From assembly GCA_029212405.1 (NCBI GenBank), contig JARGNR010000023.1, positions 1 to 64,000 of the forward strand: 64,000 nucleotides of DNA, in the 5' to 3' direction. Both the position numbers and the translations under genes were made by a program. Source of the DNA: Saprospiraceae bacterium (GTDB lineage: Bacteria; Bacteroidota; Bacteroidia; Chitinophagales; Saprospiraceae). Positions 1 to 9,122 of the stretch are shown in pieces; position 1 is the first letter of the stretch, and every line of letters starts with the position of its first letter. The notes under the pieces are model-generated. The model searched no databases. It had not been told where the DNA came from and worked only from the letters and a program-made list of their open reading frames with translations.

Positions 1-922
1 CTTGTCGTTTTCTATTCCCTATAAAATTACAGACTAAGTTATTAATTCCTGCAGAGTATCCCCAACATGGTATGGATAGAATCAAATAAATATTTCGTAT
101 TAAGTTTGAAATTTCTAATTCTCGACTTCCCATATTTTCAATTAGTGAAAAGAAGACGAACCAGGACCCGAGTCCTATAATTGATTGCCAGACGATTGGT
201 GCAGAAATATCAAAGGTCTGTCGAACTAATTTCAGCTCAATTAATTTGGTATTGGTAATCCCATATTTTTTGTTGGCTTTATCTAAAAATAGATAAATAA
301 AAAAGGCAATAAATGCTACTACCTCCGCTAATGTTGATGCCCATCCAGCTCCTGCAATTCCCATGGGCTCCAATCCAAATTTACCAAATATGAAAATGTA
401 ATTGAGGAATATATTAACAACAATAAGAATCAATGTATCATAAACAATGATTTTAGTTCTTGCAATTCCCGTATAAAAGGCAACAAAGGAAACGCCAACA
501 TAGCTAAAAAACACCCCGTAACTTCTAGGATAAATATATTCCAAGCATTTCTCATAAATCGCCTGATTGTCAACAAATAAGGAAAAAAACCAGCTCGAAC
601 CGAACATGAGAAATAGAAACATAAGCACCGCCAAGCCCAACTCGAATAAGACCAATGCTTTAAAGTAATCTCCCGCGCCGACAAAGGATTCTTCGCCCCT
701 TCTTCTGGCAATTAGAATCTGTCCCCCTCTTGAAAATCCATATCCGATAGACGCAATTATCAAATAAAATACTCCTACTAGCCCAACTGCTGCAAAATCT
801 GTATCACTAACATGATATAAAAAGACATTGTCAGAGAGTACAATAATGTTTTGAGCGGCACTCCCCAACATTATTGGAACAGAAATCGATAATATTTGCT
901 TGTAAGAGGTATTTAGTCGCAT
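1..922 (-). CDS. MATE family efflux transporter (partial, C-terminus beyond the left edge)
   Basis: Multidrug and toxin extrusion (MATE) antiporters export drugs or metabolites across the inner membrane using Na+ or H+ gradients. The minus-strand reading frame is open from the ATG at 922 to the window edge, about 307 residues. It starts MRLNTSYKQILSISVPIML, the usual MATE N-terminus, and continues with strongly hydrophobic helices separated by short polar loops, including GASWASTLAE-like and GINNLVCNFIGN-like family segments. The rest of the protein lies outside the window. An in-frame TTG at 934 could be an alternative start. It is divergent from the S9 peptidase at 1019, with a shared upstream region of about 96 bases. 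Substrate is unknown. Confidence 0.85.
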   Translation of the reverse strand, partial: MRLNTSYKQILSISVPIMLGSAAQNIIVLSDNVFLYHVSDTDFAAVGLVGVFYLIIASIGYGFSRGGQILIARRRGEESFVGAGDYFKALVLFELGLAVLMFLFLMFGSSWFFSLFVDNQAIYEKCLEYIYPRSYGVFFSYVGVSFVAFYTGIARTKIIVYDTLILIVVNIFLNYIFIFGKFGLEPMGIAGAGWASTLAEVVAFIAFFIYLFLDKANKKYGITNTKLIELKLVRQTFDISAPIVWQSIIGLGSWFVFFSLIENMGSRELEISNLIRNIYLILSIPCWGYSAGINNLVCNFIGNRKRQ

Positions 923-1018
923 CTTGTGACCCAATATAAAAAAGAGAATTAAAAAATTCGATAGGTATTCAATTTTATATACGAAACTTATAATTTTAGG
1001 CTTGAAATAATCCAATGT

Positions 1019-3118
1019 ATGAAATTACTAGAAAATAAAAATGTTCCTTTTCCAACAGCAGAGAAGTCTCCATACTCATTGATAAAACATGAAGATGAAC
1101 GCATTGATAATTACTATTGGATGAAATTGTCCGACGAACAGAAAAATTCAGACACCCCTGATGAACAAACTCAGAAAGTCGTTTCCTATTTAAATGCAGA
1201 AAATGACTACCGCATAAAAATGATGGATCATCTCCAGGATTTTGAAGCACATCTATTTGAAGAAATTAAAGGAAGGATAAAACAAGACGATAGTTCTGTT
1301 CCCTATAAATCAAACGGATATTATTATATCGCACGTTATGAAAAGGGAAAGGAATACCCCATTTATTCGAGAAAAAAAGATTCGCTTGATAATGTGGAGG
1401 AGATGCTCTTGGACGTAAATGTGCTCGCAGAACCCTATGATTATTATCACATATCTTCAAGAAGTGTAAGTCCTGATAATCAATTACTCGCTTATGGTGA
1501 AGATACCGTAAGTAGAAGGCAATATACCTTGCGGTTCAAAAACTTGGAAACAAACGAAATGCTTGATGATAAGGTTGAGAACACCACAGGTTCTGCCATT
1601 TGGGCCAATGATAATAATACGATTTTCTATACAAGAAAGGATGAATCTTTACGGTCTTTCAAGGTGTTTAAACATGTTCTAGGAACTTCTCAAGATCAGG
1701 ATATCGAGGTATATCATGAACAAGATGACACGTTTAATGCATTTGTATACAAGACAAAATCTAAGAAATACATCGTTATTGGATCTTGGGCCACGCTCTC
1801 CCAGGAATTCTATATTTTGGATGCAAATACTCCAAATGGCGAATTGCAACTATTTCAAAAAAGGGAAAGAAATTTAGAATATTCTTTTGGTCACTATGAT
1901 AACAAATGGTACATCAGAACCAATAAAGATGGTGCGTTCAATTTTAAAATCATGGTGACCGAAGAAGGTAACATGAATAAAGACTCTTGGAAAGATCTCA
2001 TACCTCATAGAGAGGATGTATTTATTGAAGGCATCGAAATTTTTAAAAATTATTTAGTCATCAATGAAAGGATAAAAGGAATTAGTAGTATCCGTATACT
2101 TCCATGGCACGGTGATGATCACTATGTTGATTTCAATGAAGATGCATATACCGCAGAAACAAATATTAATCCTGAATTCGATACCCATATTTTAAGATTG
2201 TCTTTCACATCGATGACGACTCCAAATACCATTTATGATTATAATATGGAAACGAGGGAGCTCACACAAATGAAACAAGCCGAGGTTGTAGGTGACTTTC
2301 ACCCTTCCAACTATATTTCAGAAAGAATTATGGTTGAAGCAAGAGATGGAAAGGAAATACCAGTCTCTATTGTATATCACAAATCATATAAAAAAGAAGG
2401 CAATGCTCCATTATTGTTATATGCATATGGTTCGTATGGACATAGCATTGATCCTTATTTCAGTTCAGTACGGCTTAGTTTATTGGACCGTGGATTTGCC
2501 TATGCCATAGCACATATCAGAGGAGGACAAGAGCTTGGAAGAAAATGGTATGAAGATGGTAAGTTCCTCAATAAGATGAATACGTTTACTGATTTCATAG
2601 ATGTGGGAGATTATTTGGTTCAGCACCAATATGCCTCGAAAGACTTATTATTTGCAATGGGAGGAAGTGCAGGAGGTATGTTAATGGGTGGTATAGCGAA
2701 TATGCGGCCAAAAATGTGGAAAGGTATAATTGCTGCGGTTCCATTTGTGGATGTCGTTACCACTATGTTGGATGATAGTATACCGTTGACAACAGGAGAA
2801 TATGATGAATGGGGCAATCCAAATGATAAAGTCTTTTATGAGTATATGAAATCTTACTCTCCGTATGATAATGTCGAAACAAAAGAATATCCATCTATTT
2901 TAGTTACCACTGGTTATCATGACAGTCAAGTACAATATTGGGAACCAGCAAAATGGGTTGCAAAATTAAGAGACATGAAAACAGACGAAAACCCAATATT
3001 GATGTTTTGTAATATGGATACCGGGCATGGGGGTGCATCCGGTCGCTTTCAACGTTTCAAAGAAGTAGCCATGGAGTATGCTTACCTATTGGATTTGGCA
3101 GATAAGGTTGACGGATAA
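1019..3118 (+). CDS. ptrB: S9 family peptidase, oligopeptidase B (protease II) type
   Basis: Serine oligopeptidase of the prolyl oligopeptidase family, 699 residues, the usual length for oligopeptidase B, which cuts short peptides after basic residues. The N-terminal part (to about residue 410) is the beta-propeller that limits substrate size; the C-terminal part is the alpha/beta hydrolase. The catalytic triad is visible: Ser550 in GGSAGG, Asp635 in GYHDSQVQYWEPAKW, and His670 in GHGGASGR. No signal peptide is seen, so it is probably cytoplasmic. The ATG at 1019 matches the family N-terminus. A second S9 enzyme, of prolyl-oligopeptidase type, lies at the right edge of the window. Exact specificity is inferred from similarity. 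Confidence 0.92.
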   Translation: MKLLENKNVPFPTAEKSPYSLIKHEDERIDNYYWMKLSDEQKNSDTPDEQTQKVVSYLNAENDYRIKMMDHLQDFEAHLFEEIKGRIKQDDSSVPYKSNGYYYIARYEKGKEYPIYSRKKDSLDNVEEMLLDVNVLAEPYDYYHISSRSVSPDNQLLAYGEDTVSRRQYTLRFKNLETNEMLDDKVENTTGSAIWANDNNTIFYTRKDESLRSFKVFKHVLGTSQDQDIEVYHEQDDTFNAFVYKTKSKKYIVIGSWATLSQEFYILDANTPNGELQLFQKRERNLEYSFGHYDNKWYIRTNKDGAFNFKIMVTEEGNMNKDSWKDLIPHREDVFIEGIEIFKNYLVINERIKGISSIRILPWHGDDHYVDFNEDAYTAETNINPEFDTHILRLSFTSMTTPNTIYDYNMETRELTQMKQAEVVGDFHPSNYISERIMVEARDGKEIPVSIVYHKSYKKEGNAPLLLYAYGSYGHSIDPYFSSVRLSLLDRGFAYAIAHIRGGQELGRKWYEDGKFLNKMNTFTDFIDVGDYLVQHQYASKDLLFAMGGSAGGMLMGGIANMRPKMWKGIIAAVPFVDVVTTMLDDSIPLTTGEYDEWGNPNDKVFYEYMKSYSPYDNVETKEYPSILVTTGYHDSQVQYWEPAKWVAKLRDMKTDENPILMFCNMDTGHGGASGRFQRFKEVAMEYAYLLDLADKVDG

Positions 3119-3184
3119 TAATTGGCTTGTCCTATTCGAACACCTCAAACGAGATCAACAGGGTAATCTAAAATTACTTCCTAT

Positions 3185-4981
3185 TTATGAAAATTGAAGT
3201 TGTGCAAGACTTCTATACGCACCACCTTGTACATCCATTAACTGTGCGTGTGTTCCGTTTTCTACAATTTCTCCATCTTCAAGCACATAGATTTGGTCCA
3301 CATCACGAATAGTGGCCAGTCTGTGGGCAATAATAATTGAAGTTCGTCCTTCCATTAAAGCATCCAATGCTTCTTGTACCAGGCGTTCAGATTCAGCATC
3401 CAATGAAGAAGTAGCTTCATCCAACAATAATATTCTTGGATCCTTGAGAATAGCTCTTGCGATTGCAATTCGTTGTCTTTGGCCTCCAGATAGTTTTATT
3501 CCTCGCTCACCTACTATAGTTTCAAATCCATCTGGAAATGACTCTATAAATTCAAAGCTGTTGCTTTTTTTGGCAGCCTCGATCAATTCTTCTTCAGTGG
3601 CATTTGGATTTCCATACAATATATTCTCTTTTATGGTCCCTCCAAACAATATTACTTCTTGGGGAACGATGCCAATATTCTGTCTTAAATGAGTAATATT
3701 ATAATCTTGGATAGACGTTCCATTTATTGTAATTTCACCACCATCCAGCGGATAGAATTTCATTAATAAGGAAACAATGGTTGATTTTCCACTACCACTT
3801 TGCCCTACTAAGGCAATCTTTTGTCCTTCCGCAATTTTTAGATCTACCCCTTTGAGAATCTCCATTTCTTTCCGTGTCGGGTATGAAAACTGAACATTTT
3901 TATAAACGATATCTCCTGCAAGAGAGATGTTATTTCCTTCTTTAGAATCTTTAAGATTTATTTCTCCTTCTGAATCTAAAATATTTTGCACACGTTCTGT
4001 GGCACCTACCGCACTCGCCAAGGTAGCATACAATGTACCAAAGCTGGCAATAGCTCCTCCCAAAATACCGGTATATATTATAAAAGAAAATAAATCTCCT
4101 ACTTCCATGGTATCATTCTCCACCATAAGTGCACCCTGATAAAGAATATAGAAAATACCACCAAACAACACCGTAATGATAAATGAAAAGAACAGTCCTC
4201 TTACTTTGGCAAACTCCAATGAGATCTTCACAATTCTATCCACTGCCTTTCCATAACGTACTGACTCATACCATTCATTTGCAAAAGATTTCACAACCTG
4301 AAATGACTGCAAAGTTTCTTCCACAACAGTATTAGTTTTTGCCAATTCGTCTTGTCTCTTTTTCGATAACTTTCTGATGTACCTTCCAAAAAACATAGCT
4401 GAGACTACAATAATTGGAAAAGTAAGTAACATAATCAAAGACAATTTTGGCGTCCAAAAAGCAATAATTGCAATTCCTGAAATTAGAATAACCAATTGTC
4501 TCAAAAATTCAGCCAACGTCACCGAAAATGCACTTTGTAATTGTTCTACATCTGCAGTGATTCTACTTGTCAATTCACCTACCCTTCTTTGCTCAAAAAA
4601 TGTAATAGACTGAGTCATTATCGTGTTGTATAAGTCCTTTCTCAGATCAGCCATCCCACGTTCCGAAACTGTAGTAAAAAATACAGTTCTGAAATAAGAA
4701 AACACACCTTGAATAACAAGTAGTATCAACATAATTTTTCCGAAATCTTGGATAGTTAAATCCAATTCGAATCTTGGAGTTCCAGAAGCAACATTTGCCA
4801 TTTCACCTGGAATACCCATCAATACCATAAATACAAGACTACCTACAACAAGTAATACCATTCCAGCGATAAAATATCCAAGGTGGGGTCGTATATAACG
4901 GAATATCTTTAATGCTCCAGATAAGTTCTTTTGATTTAAAGCTACTTTATCAAGATCATAGTTTTTTCTATTTCTAGACAA
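3185..4981 (-). CDS. ABC exporter, fused membrane and ATPase domains (MsbA/BmrA type)
   Basis: A 598-residue half-transporter that would act as a homodimer in the inner membrane to export lipids, drugs or peptides. About residues 35-320 form the six-helix exporter domain. The ATPase follows, with Walker A GQSGSGKST, signature LSGGQRQR, Walker B ILLLDEATSSLD and switch histidine IIAHRLAT. The frame starts with TTG (first residues MSRNRKNYDLDK); no in-frame ATG occurs upstream, and TTG starts are common in this window. No neighbour identifies the substrate, and the closest RiPP gene is about 6 kb away, so a role in peptide export is only a possibility. Confidence 0.93.
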   Translation of the reverse strand: MSRNRKNYDLDKVALNQKNLSGALKIFRYIRPHLGYFIAGMVLLVVGSLVFMVLMGIPGEMANVASGTPRFELDLTIQDFGKIMLILLVIQGVFSYFRTVFFTTVSERGMADLRKDLYNTIMTQSITFFEQRRVGELTSRITADVEQLQSAFSVTLAEFLRQLVILISGIAIIAFWTPKLSLIMLLTFPIIVVSAMFFGRYIRKLSKKRQDELAKTNTVVEETLQSFQVVKSFANEWYESVRYGKAVDRIVKISLEFAKVRGLFFSFIITVLFGGIFYILYQGALMVENDTMEVGDLFSFIIYTGILGGAIASFGTLYATLASAVGATERVQNILDSEGEINLKDSKEGNNISLAGDIVYKNVQFSYPTRKEMEILKGVDLKIAEGQKIALVGQSGSGKSTIVSLLMKFYPLDGGEITINGTSIQDYNITHLRQNIGIVPQEVILFGGTIKENILYGNPNATEEELIEAAKKSNSFEFIESFPDGFETIVGERGIKLSGGQRQRIAIARAILKDPRILLLDEATSSLDAESERLVQEALDALMEGRTSIIIAHRLATIRDVDQIYVLEDGEIVENGTHAQLMDVQGGAYRSLAQLQFS

Positions 4982-5054
4982 TGATTAAATTTTTATTGGT
5001 ACGAAAATAACTAAGCTAGTTAAGAGTAAGGTAGATTAATACAGTTTAATATGT

Positions 5055-5573
5055 CTACGTATTTGCAAAAAAGTCTTTTATTTCAGTAGCGTCCCCTGGC
5101 TTTAGTCTTCCACTTAAAATCAATCTGAGTTCTCTTCTTCTCGAAGCTCCATCAAATCTTTTTTGTTCTTCTGAACTTACCGGTCTCAATGGTGGTACTT
5201 TACAAGGTTTTTTTGTTTCATTATCTAATGCTACGAAGGACAAATATGCATGATTAGATTGTCGTTCATTCCCTCCTATCATGTTTGCAGCATATACTTC
5301 CACATAAACCTCTAGAGAAGTGGTAAAAGCTCTTGTAGGATAGGCTTTTAAAGTAATCACATCTCCTACGCGAATCGCACTACTAAAAGAAACATGATCC
5401 ACTGAAGCAGTAACAACATTTGAAGCACAATGTTTTGCAGCACAAATTCCTCCTGCAATATCCATCCAACGCATTAAATTACCTCCCATCAAATTGCCCA
5501 AGGGATTTGTGTCATTAGGCATTATCATCTCTGTCATAATTGTCAGAGATTCGCTTACTAATTTTTCTTTCAT
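5055..5573 (-). CDS. Acyl-CoA thioesterase, hotdog fold (YciA/BACH family)
   Basis: Hydrolyses acyl-CoA to free fatty acid and CoA. The 172-residue protein has the family core: an N-terminal MTEMIMPNDTNPLGNLMGG segment with the active-site Asn/Asp region, then MRWMDIAGGICAAKHC and the VDHVSF strand of the hotdog fold. It starts 6 bases after the lipB stop and is in the same direction, so the two are probably co-transcribed. Both enzymes handle acyl thioesters, though a direct metabolic link is inference. The C-terminal tail (about residues 125-172) is longer than the minimal fold, as in several Bacteroidota homologues. Confidence 0.9.
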   Translation of the reverse strand: MKEKLVSESLTIMTEMIMPNDTNPLGNLMGGNLMRWMDIAGGICAAKHCASNVVTASVDHVSFSSAIRVGDVITLKAYPTRAFTTSLEVYVEVYAANMIGGNERQSNHAYLSFVALDNETKKPCKVPPLRPVSSEEQKRFDGASRRRELRLILSGRLKPGDATEIKDFFANT

Positions 5574-5578
5574 CCAAA

Positions 5579-6331
5579 TTATAAATACTCAAATTTAAAA
5601 ACGGTTGCAAAAATAGCCTTCAATCGCTCAAATACTTGCTTCATTTCCACTTTTTTTCCCAACTCAATCTGCATGGATGTGACGGATTTGTCGTTATCAG
5701 TTATGCCACAGGGTATTATGTTGTTAAAATAATTTACGTCTGTGTTTACATTCAAAGCAAAACCGTGCATGGTGACCCATCTACTCAAATGAACTCCAAT
5801 GGCACAAATTTTTCTCTTTTTTTCTGAAGGAGATCCAGGTTTTATCCAAACTCCTGTATATCCTTCTTCTCGATATCCTTCCAATCCATAAGAAGCAAGA
5901 AGTTGGATGATACATTCTTCTAACAATCGGACGTACTTATGAACATCTGTAAAGAACTCATCTAAATCCAAAATCGGGTATCCTGTCAGTTGGCCAGGTC
6001 CATGATAGGTAATATCCCCTCCTCTGTTAATTTTAAAAAACTCAATTTCAGCTTGAGCTAATTGGTCATTTCCATATAGTAGATGGTCTTCAGAACCACT
6101 TTTTCCAAGTGTGTATACATGATTATGTTCACAAAATAATAGTCGGTTTACTTGAGATTTGGATCTTCTTTCTGTTTCTGTCAAATTTCTCCATGAAAGT
6201 TTATTCTTTATTAAATCTTCATGAATGACCGTCTGCTTATCCCATGCATCTTTGTATGCGATTCCTAGGTAAGATTCAAATTTAACTTTAGGTTTCACGA
6301 CTTTCATTATTTTATAACAACAAAAATGCAA
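5579..6331 (-). CDS. lipB: Octanoyl-[acyl-carrier-protein]:protein N-octanoyltransferase (lipoate biosynthesis)
   Basis: LipB moves the octanoyl group from acyl-carrier protein to lipoyl-dependent proteins, the first step of lipoate synthesis. The family signature RGGDITYHGPGQL lies at residues 103-115. The catalytic lysine is in RKICAIGVHLSR (Lys174) and the acyl-accepting cysteine is Cys208 in IIPCGI. The frame gives 250 residues; an in-frame Met at residue 9 (6307) begins a more typical N-terminus (MKVVKPKVKF) and may be the true start. It lies directly upstream of the thioesterase gene. The lipoyl synthase partner (lipA) is not in the window. Confidence 0.94.
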   Translation of the reverse strand: MHFCCYKIMKVVKPKVKFESYLGIAYKDAWDKQTVIHEDLIKNKLSWRNLTETERRSKSQVNRLLFCEHNHVYTLGKSGSEDHLLYGNDQLAQAEIEFFKINRGGDITYHGPGQLTGYPILDLDEFFTDVHKYVRLLEECIIQLLASYGLEGYREEGYTGVWIKPGSPSEKKRKICAIGVHLSRWVTMHGFALNVNTDVNYFNNIIPCGITDNDKSVTSMQIELGKKVEMKQVFERLKAIFATVFKFEYL

Positions 6332-6393
6332 AAGAGATGCACCCTCTCAAGCATATCTCTTCACTTTATGTTTACTTCTTTGTATAAAATGTA

Positions 6394-7869
6394 TTACGAT
6401 CCAGAACGCATCTCATCAAAGATTTTGATCAATGAGCCCGCTTTTACTTGATCAGTAAGTTGCATGCCATTCAATAAAGCCAACTCTTTTAATTCAGTCC
6501 CACGCATGTTATAAGATGTCAAAGCAGTCTGAAGTGTTCCATTTTTCTTTACCGGTTTAATTCGTATTACCGTAGGCTTTTTATTCAATTTACTTTGATC
6601 TCTGAGCACATTAAAATTCTGCATTGTATTTTGGAAATTCCCAAAAAATCTGTTGAAATCTGTTTTATTACTCAATCCATGAAACTTATATATTCTTCCT
6701 TCATATTTGATCAAGTAGGTAAGAATTCTCAATGTTGTTGGTTGTGACTCATTCGCAGATGGTGCCGTTTGTTCTGATATCATTGCTACTGCATCCAGAC
6801 CATTGACTCGAACATTTGACCGGTCTATCACTGTCAATTCATTTTTTTGAATCACATCATTGATCGCTGCAGTTAAATCTGTACCGCTGGCAAGATCCAT
6901 GGTCATCATCCCTTTCCCATCATCTGATGACATTTGTACTTGAATAGGTAAATTATTGAGTCTCCATCCTTGAGGAATTGGAAATTGGAATTTTAATTCT
7001 GGATGGTAAAACATATTGTTTTCAACAAAGCCTTGCCTAGGGTCCTCACCGTACACAATCCCATCGATCATTCTCAGATAGGAATCTCTATTCACTTTAT
7101 ACTGTTGATTTGGATTTTCACTTTGCTTCTCATCTGCCATCTGTCTTACCTTATTGTACCGATCAGCAGGATCAGGATGGGTAGATAAAAAAGTAGGGAT
7201 ACTTTGTCCACTATCATCTCTCATTCTCTTTAGTGTGTTAAAGAAATCAGCCATTTCTTTGGCATCGTATCCGATTTGACTGCTGTAATCCACACCCAAT
7301 CGATCTGATTCACTTTCATTATCCCTTCCAAACTTCAAAAATAATAATCCCATACCTTGGTTGGCTAGATCTGCAAAATTTCTAAAATCCTCAGATACTA
7401 CAAGCCCCCCAATAAATACCAACTGTCCTAGCATTTGATTTGTGTATTGCTTGGCAGAATGCCGAGCTGTAATATGTCCTATTTCATGTCCTAAAACACC
7501 AGCAAATTCTGCTTCATTATTGAAATGAGCCATAATGCCACGTGTAAAATAGACAAAGCCACCAGGCACAGCAAATGCATTTACGACTGGAGAATCCACT
7601 ACTTTAAATTCATAGGGTAAATTTGGACGGTGAGAAATGGCAGCCATTTCTTTCCCTTTCTTATCAATAAATGCTTGCAATGTTTCGTCTTGATACACCC
7701 CATACGTAGCCGTAACTTGGGGGTCATAGCTTTTTCCCATTTCAATTTCCTGCCCTTCTGACATGAGCATAAATTCTTTTTTTCCAGTTACAGGATTTCT
7801 ACTGCAAGAAGAAATAACCAGAAAAATCAAAATAAAGGAGTAAACACTAAACCTTTGTACTATTTTCAT
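6394..7869 (-). CDS. M48 family zinc metalloprotease, lipoprotein
   Basis: Probable periplasmic membrane-anchored protease of the BepA/LoiP type, a group involved in envelope protein quality control. The first 22 residues form a lipoprotein signal ending in the lipobox VISSC (Cys22). HEIGH at 128-132 provides the two zinc histidines and the catalytic glutamate, and ESESD at 185-189 provides the third ligand. After the peptidase domain (to about residue 260) there is a region of unknown fold and a C-terminal segment (about 435-490, ending GSLIKIF) that resembles a LysM-like or Bacteroidota-specific module. A TAnnTTTG promoter element lies at 7898-7905. It is divergent from pssA. Confidence 0.92.
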   Translation of the reverse strand: MKIVQRFSVYSFILIFLVISSCSRNPVTGKKEFMLMSEGQEIEMGKSYDPQVTATYGVYQDETLQAFIDKKGKEMAAISHRPNLPYEFKVVDSPVVNAFAVPGGFVYFTRGIMAHFNNEAEFAGVLGHEIGHITARHSAKQYTNQMLGQLVFIGGLVVSEDFRNFADLANQGMGLLFLKFGRDNESESDRLGVDYSSQIGYDAKEMADFFNTLKRMRDDSGQSIPTFLSTHPDPADRYNKVRQMADEKQSENPNQQYKVNRDSYLRMIDGIVYGEDPRQGFVENNMFYHPELKFQFPIPQGWRLNNLPIQVQMSSDDGKGMMTMDLASGTDLTAAINDVIQKNELTVIDRSNVRVNGLDAVAMISEQTAPSANESQPTTLRILTYLIKYEGRIYKFHGLSNKTDFNRFFGNFQNTMQNFNVLRDQSKLNKKPTVIRIKPVKKNGTLQTALTSYNMRGTELKELALLNGMQLTDQVKAGSLIKIFDEMRSGS

Positions 7870-7897
7870 ATTCTATACTTTATATCGCTTATATGTT

Positions 7898-7905
7898 CAA
7901 ATATA
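7898..7905 (-). promoter_or_regulatory. Bacteroidota -7 promoter element (TATATTTG) for the M48 protease gene
   Basis: Read on the minus strand the element is TATATTTG, a perfect match to TAnnTTTG. It ends 28 bases before the ATG at 7869, giving a short leader of roughly 20 bases. No clear TTG -33 element is visible. Confidence 0.45.
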
Positions 7906-8007
7906 CTGATATGACGCTGACTTGAAGTAGATAGGTATAAAATATTTGTTAATATTTTTATTTATTAACCTGCAGTCTATTCAGTAATTACCTTTCAGGA
8001 AAAATAA

Positions 8008-8015
8008 TATATTTG
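8008..8015 (+). promoter_or_regulatory. Bacteroidota -7 promoter element (TATATTTG) for pssA
   Basis: Perfect TAnnTTTG match ending 21 bases before the TTG start codon of pssA. The short leader is like those of several other genes here. The -33 region is not recognisable. Confidence 0.45.
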
Positions 8016-8036
8016 TTCTAAACTTAACCCAATAAA

Positions 8037-8732
8037 TTGAAGAAACACATACCTTCTGTCATTACTTGTATCAATCTAATTTGCGGTTTTTTCGCAATAT
8101 TATTAGGAGATTTTTATATCAGCGGTTGGTTAATTTTTACTGGCATGTTCTTAGATGTAGGTGATGGGATTGCTGCACGGTTATTAAATGCCCAAAGTGA
8201 AGTGGGAAAAGAGCTAGACTCCATGGCAGACTTAATTACTTTTGGTGTTGCACCTGCATACCTATATTTCATTTTAGCTCCTGGGGATAAATGGTTTTAT
8301 TACATTCCTGGAATTATTTACCTGTTGGGAAGTGCATTGAGATTAGCAATTTTTAATACCCTAGAATCAAAAAAGACATTTACTGGACTTGCCACACCAG
8401 CAGGGGCATTTTTCATGTTTGGAATTTTCATGTCATATCATGCAGAAGTCCCAATCATTATGAAAATTACTTCCGATGATATTGGCTACTTTATTATACC
8501 TGTATTCTTGGTAGTAATGATGTTGAGCAGACTTGAAATGTTTTCTCTGAAAAGTATGAAAACTCCTATTTGGAATAATCCATATCATGGAATTTCTTTC
8601 TTATCATTTCTAATAGTACTATTTTTGAATCCTCCGTTGGCACCATGTGCCGCTGTATTAAGTTATATCATTTTAGCATTAATAAGTGGAAGGAGTCTCT
8701 TAAAATTAACCAAATCAAAAAGTATAAAATGA
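8037..8732 (+). CDS. pssA: CDP-diacylglycerol--serine O-phosphatidyltransferase
   Basis: Makes phosphatidylserine from CDP-diacylglycerol and serine, the precursor of phosphatidylethanolamine; an integral inner-membrane enzyme. The CDP-alcohol phosphatidyltransferase signature is complete: Asp43-Gly44, Ala47-Arg48, Gly57, Asp61 and Asp65 follow the exact spacing DGx2ARx8Gx3Dx3D. The rest is hydrophobic, with about 7-8 membrane segments. It is 231 residues long. The start codon is TTG at 8037, supported by the promoter element 21 bases upstream and the family N-terminus MKKHIPSVITCINL. Its stop overlaps the start of the rhodanese gene (ATGA), so they are translationally coupled. Confidence 0.93.
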   Translation: MKKHIPSVITCINLICGFFAILLGDFYISGWLIFTGMFLDVGDGIAARLLNAQSEVGKELDSMADLITFGVAPAYLYFILAPGDKWFYYIPGIIYLLGSALRLAIFNTLESKKTFTGLATPAGAFFMFGIFMSYHAEVPIIMKITSDDIGYFIIPVFLVVMMLSRLEMFSLKSMKTPIWNNPYHGISFLSFLIVLFLNPPLAPCAAVLSYIILALISGRSLLKLTKSKSIK

Positions 8733-9115
8733 AAAATTTTCTTACCATTGTTCTCTTTTCTCTTCTTATGATCGCTTGCAAAAGTAAAATTACTAATCAA
8801 GCAACAGGAGCTGCCTATAAAGATGTTGATGTAGCACAAGCCAAAATAATGATTCAAGAAGAAAAAAACCTGATCATTTTAGATGTCCGTACTCCTGAAG
8901 AAACAGCAAAAGGGATGATAGAAAATTCGATTGAAATTGATTATTTAGGGGATAGTTTTGATGCTGAAATATCAAAATTAGATAAATCCAAGCCATATTT
9001 AGTGTATTGTAGAAGTGGAGGAAGAAGCGTAAGCGCATCTGAGAAAATGATTGCTGCAGGTTTTACGGATGTAACAAATATGAAAGGAGGTTATAACGAT
9101 TGGTCGAGTAAATAA
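8729..9115 (+). CDS. Rhodanese-like domain lipoprotein
   Basis: A 128-residue exported protein. The lipobox LLMIAC gives a lipidated Cys17, so the protein should sit on the periplasmic face of a membrane. The rhodanese fold carries the active-site loop LVYCRSGGRS with Cys94, which could carry a persulfide. The true start is the ATG at 8729, which overlaps the pssA stop as ATGA and begins a proper signal peptide; a longer frame starting at 8645 lies inside pssA and lacks a signal. The sulfur donor and acceptor are unknown, and the link to pssA is only operonic. Confidence 0.9.
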   Translation: MKNFLTIVLFSLLMIACKSKITNQATGAAYKDVDVAQAKIMIQEEKNLIILDVRTPEETAKGMIENSIEIDYLGDSFDAEISKLDKSKPYLVYCRSGGRSVSASEKMIAAGFTDVTNMKGGYNDWSSK

Positions 9116-9122
9116 ACAAGCT

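Noticed and set aside
996-1460. Minus-strand open frames inside the S9 peptidase gene and similar shadows throughout
   Set aside because: They overlap a confident gene in another frame and have no recognisable domain.
6332-6375. Imperfect hairpin AAGAGATGC/GCATATCTCTT upstream of lipB
   Set aside because: Has a two-base bulge and no T-run in a useful place, so not called as a terminator.
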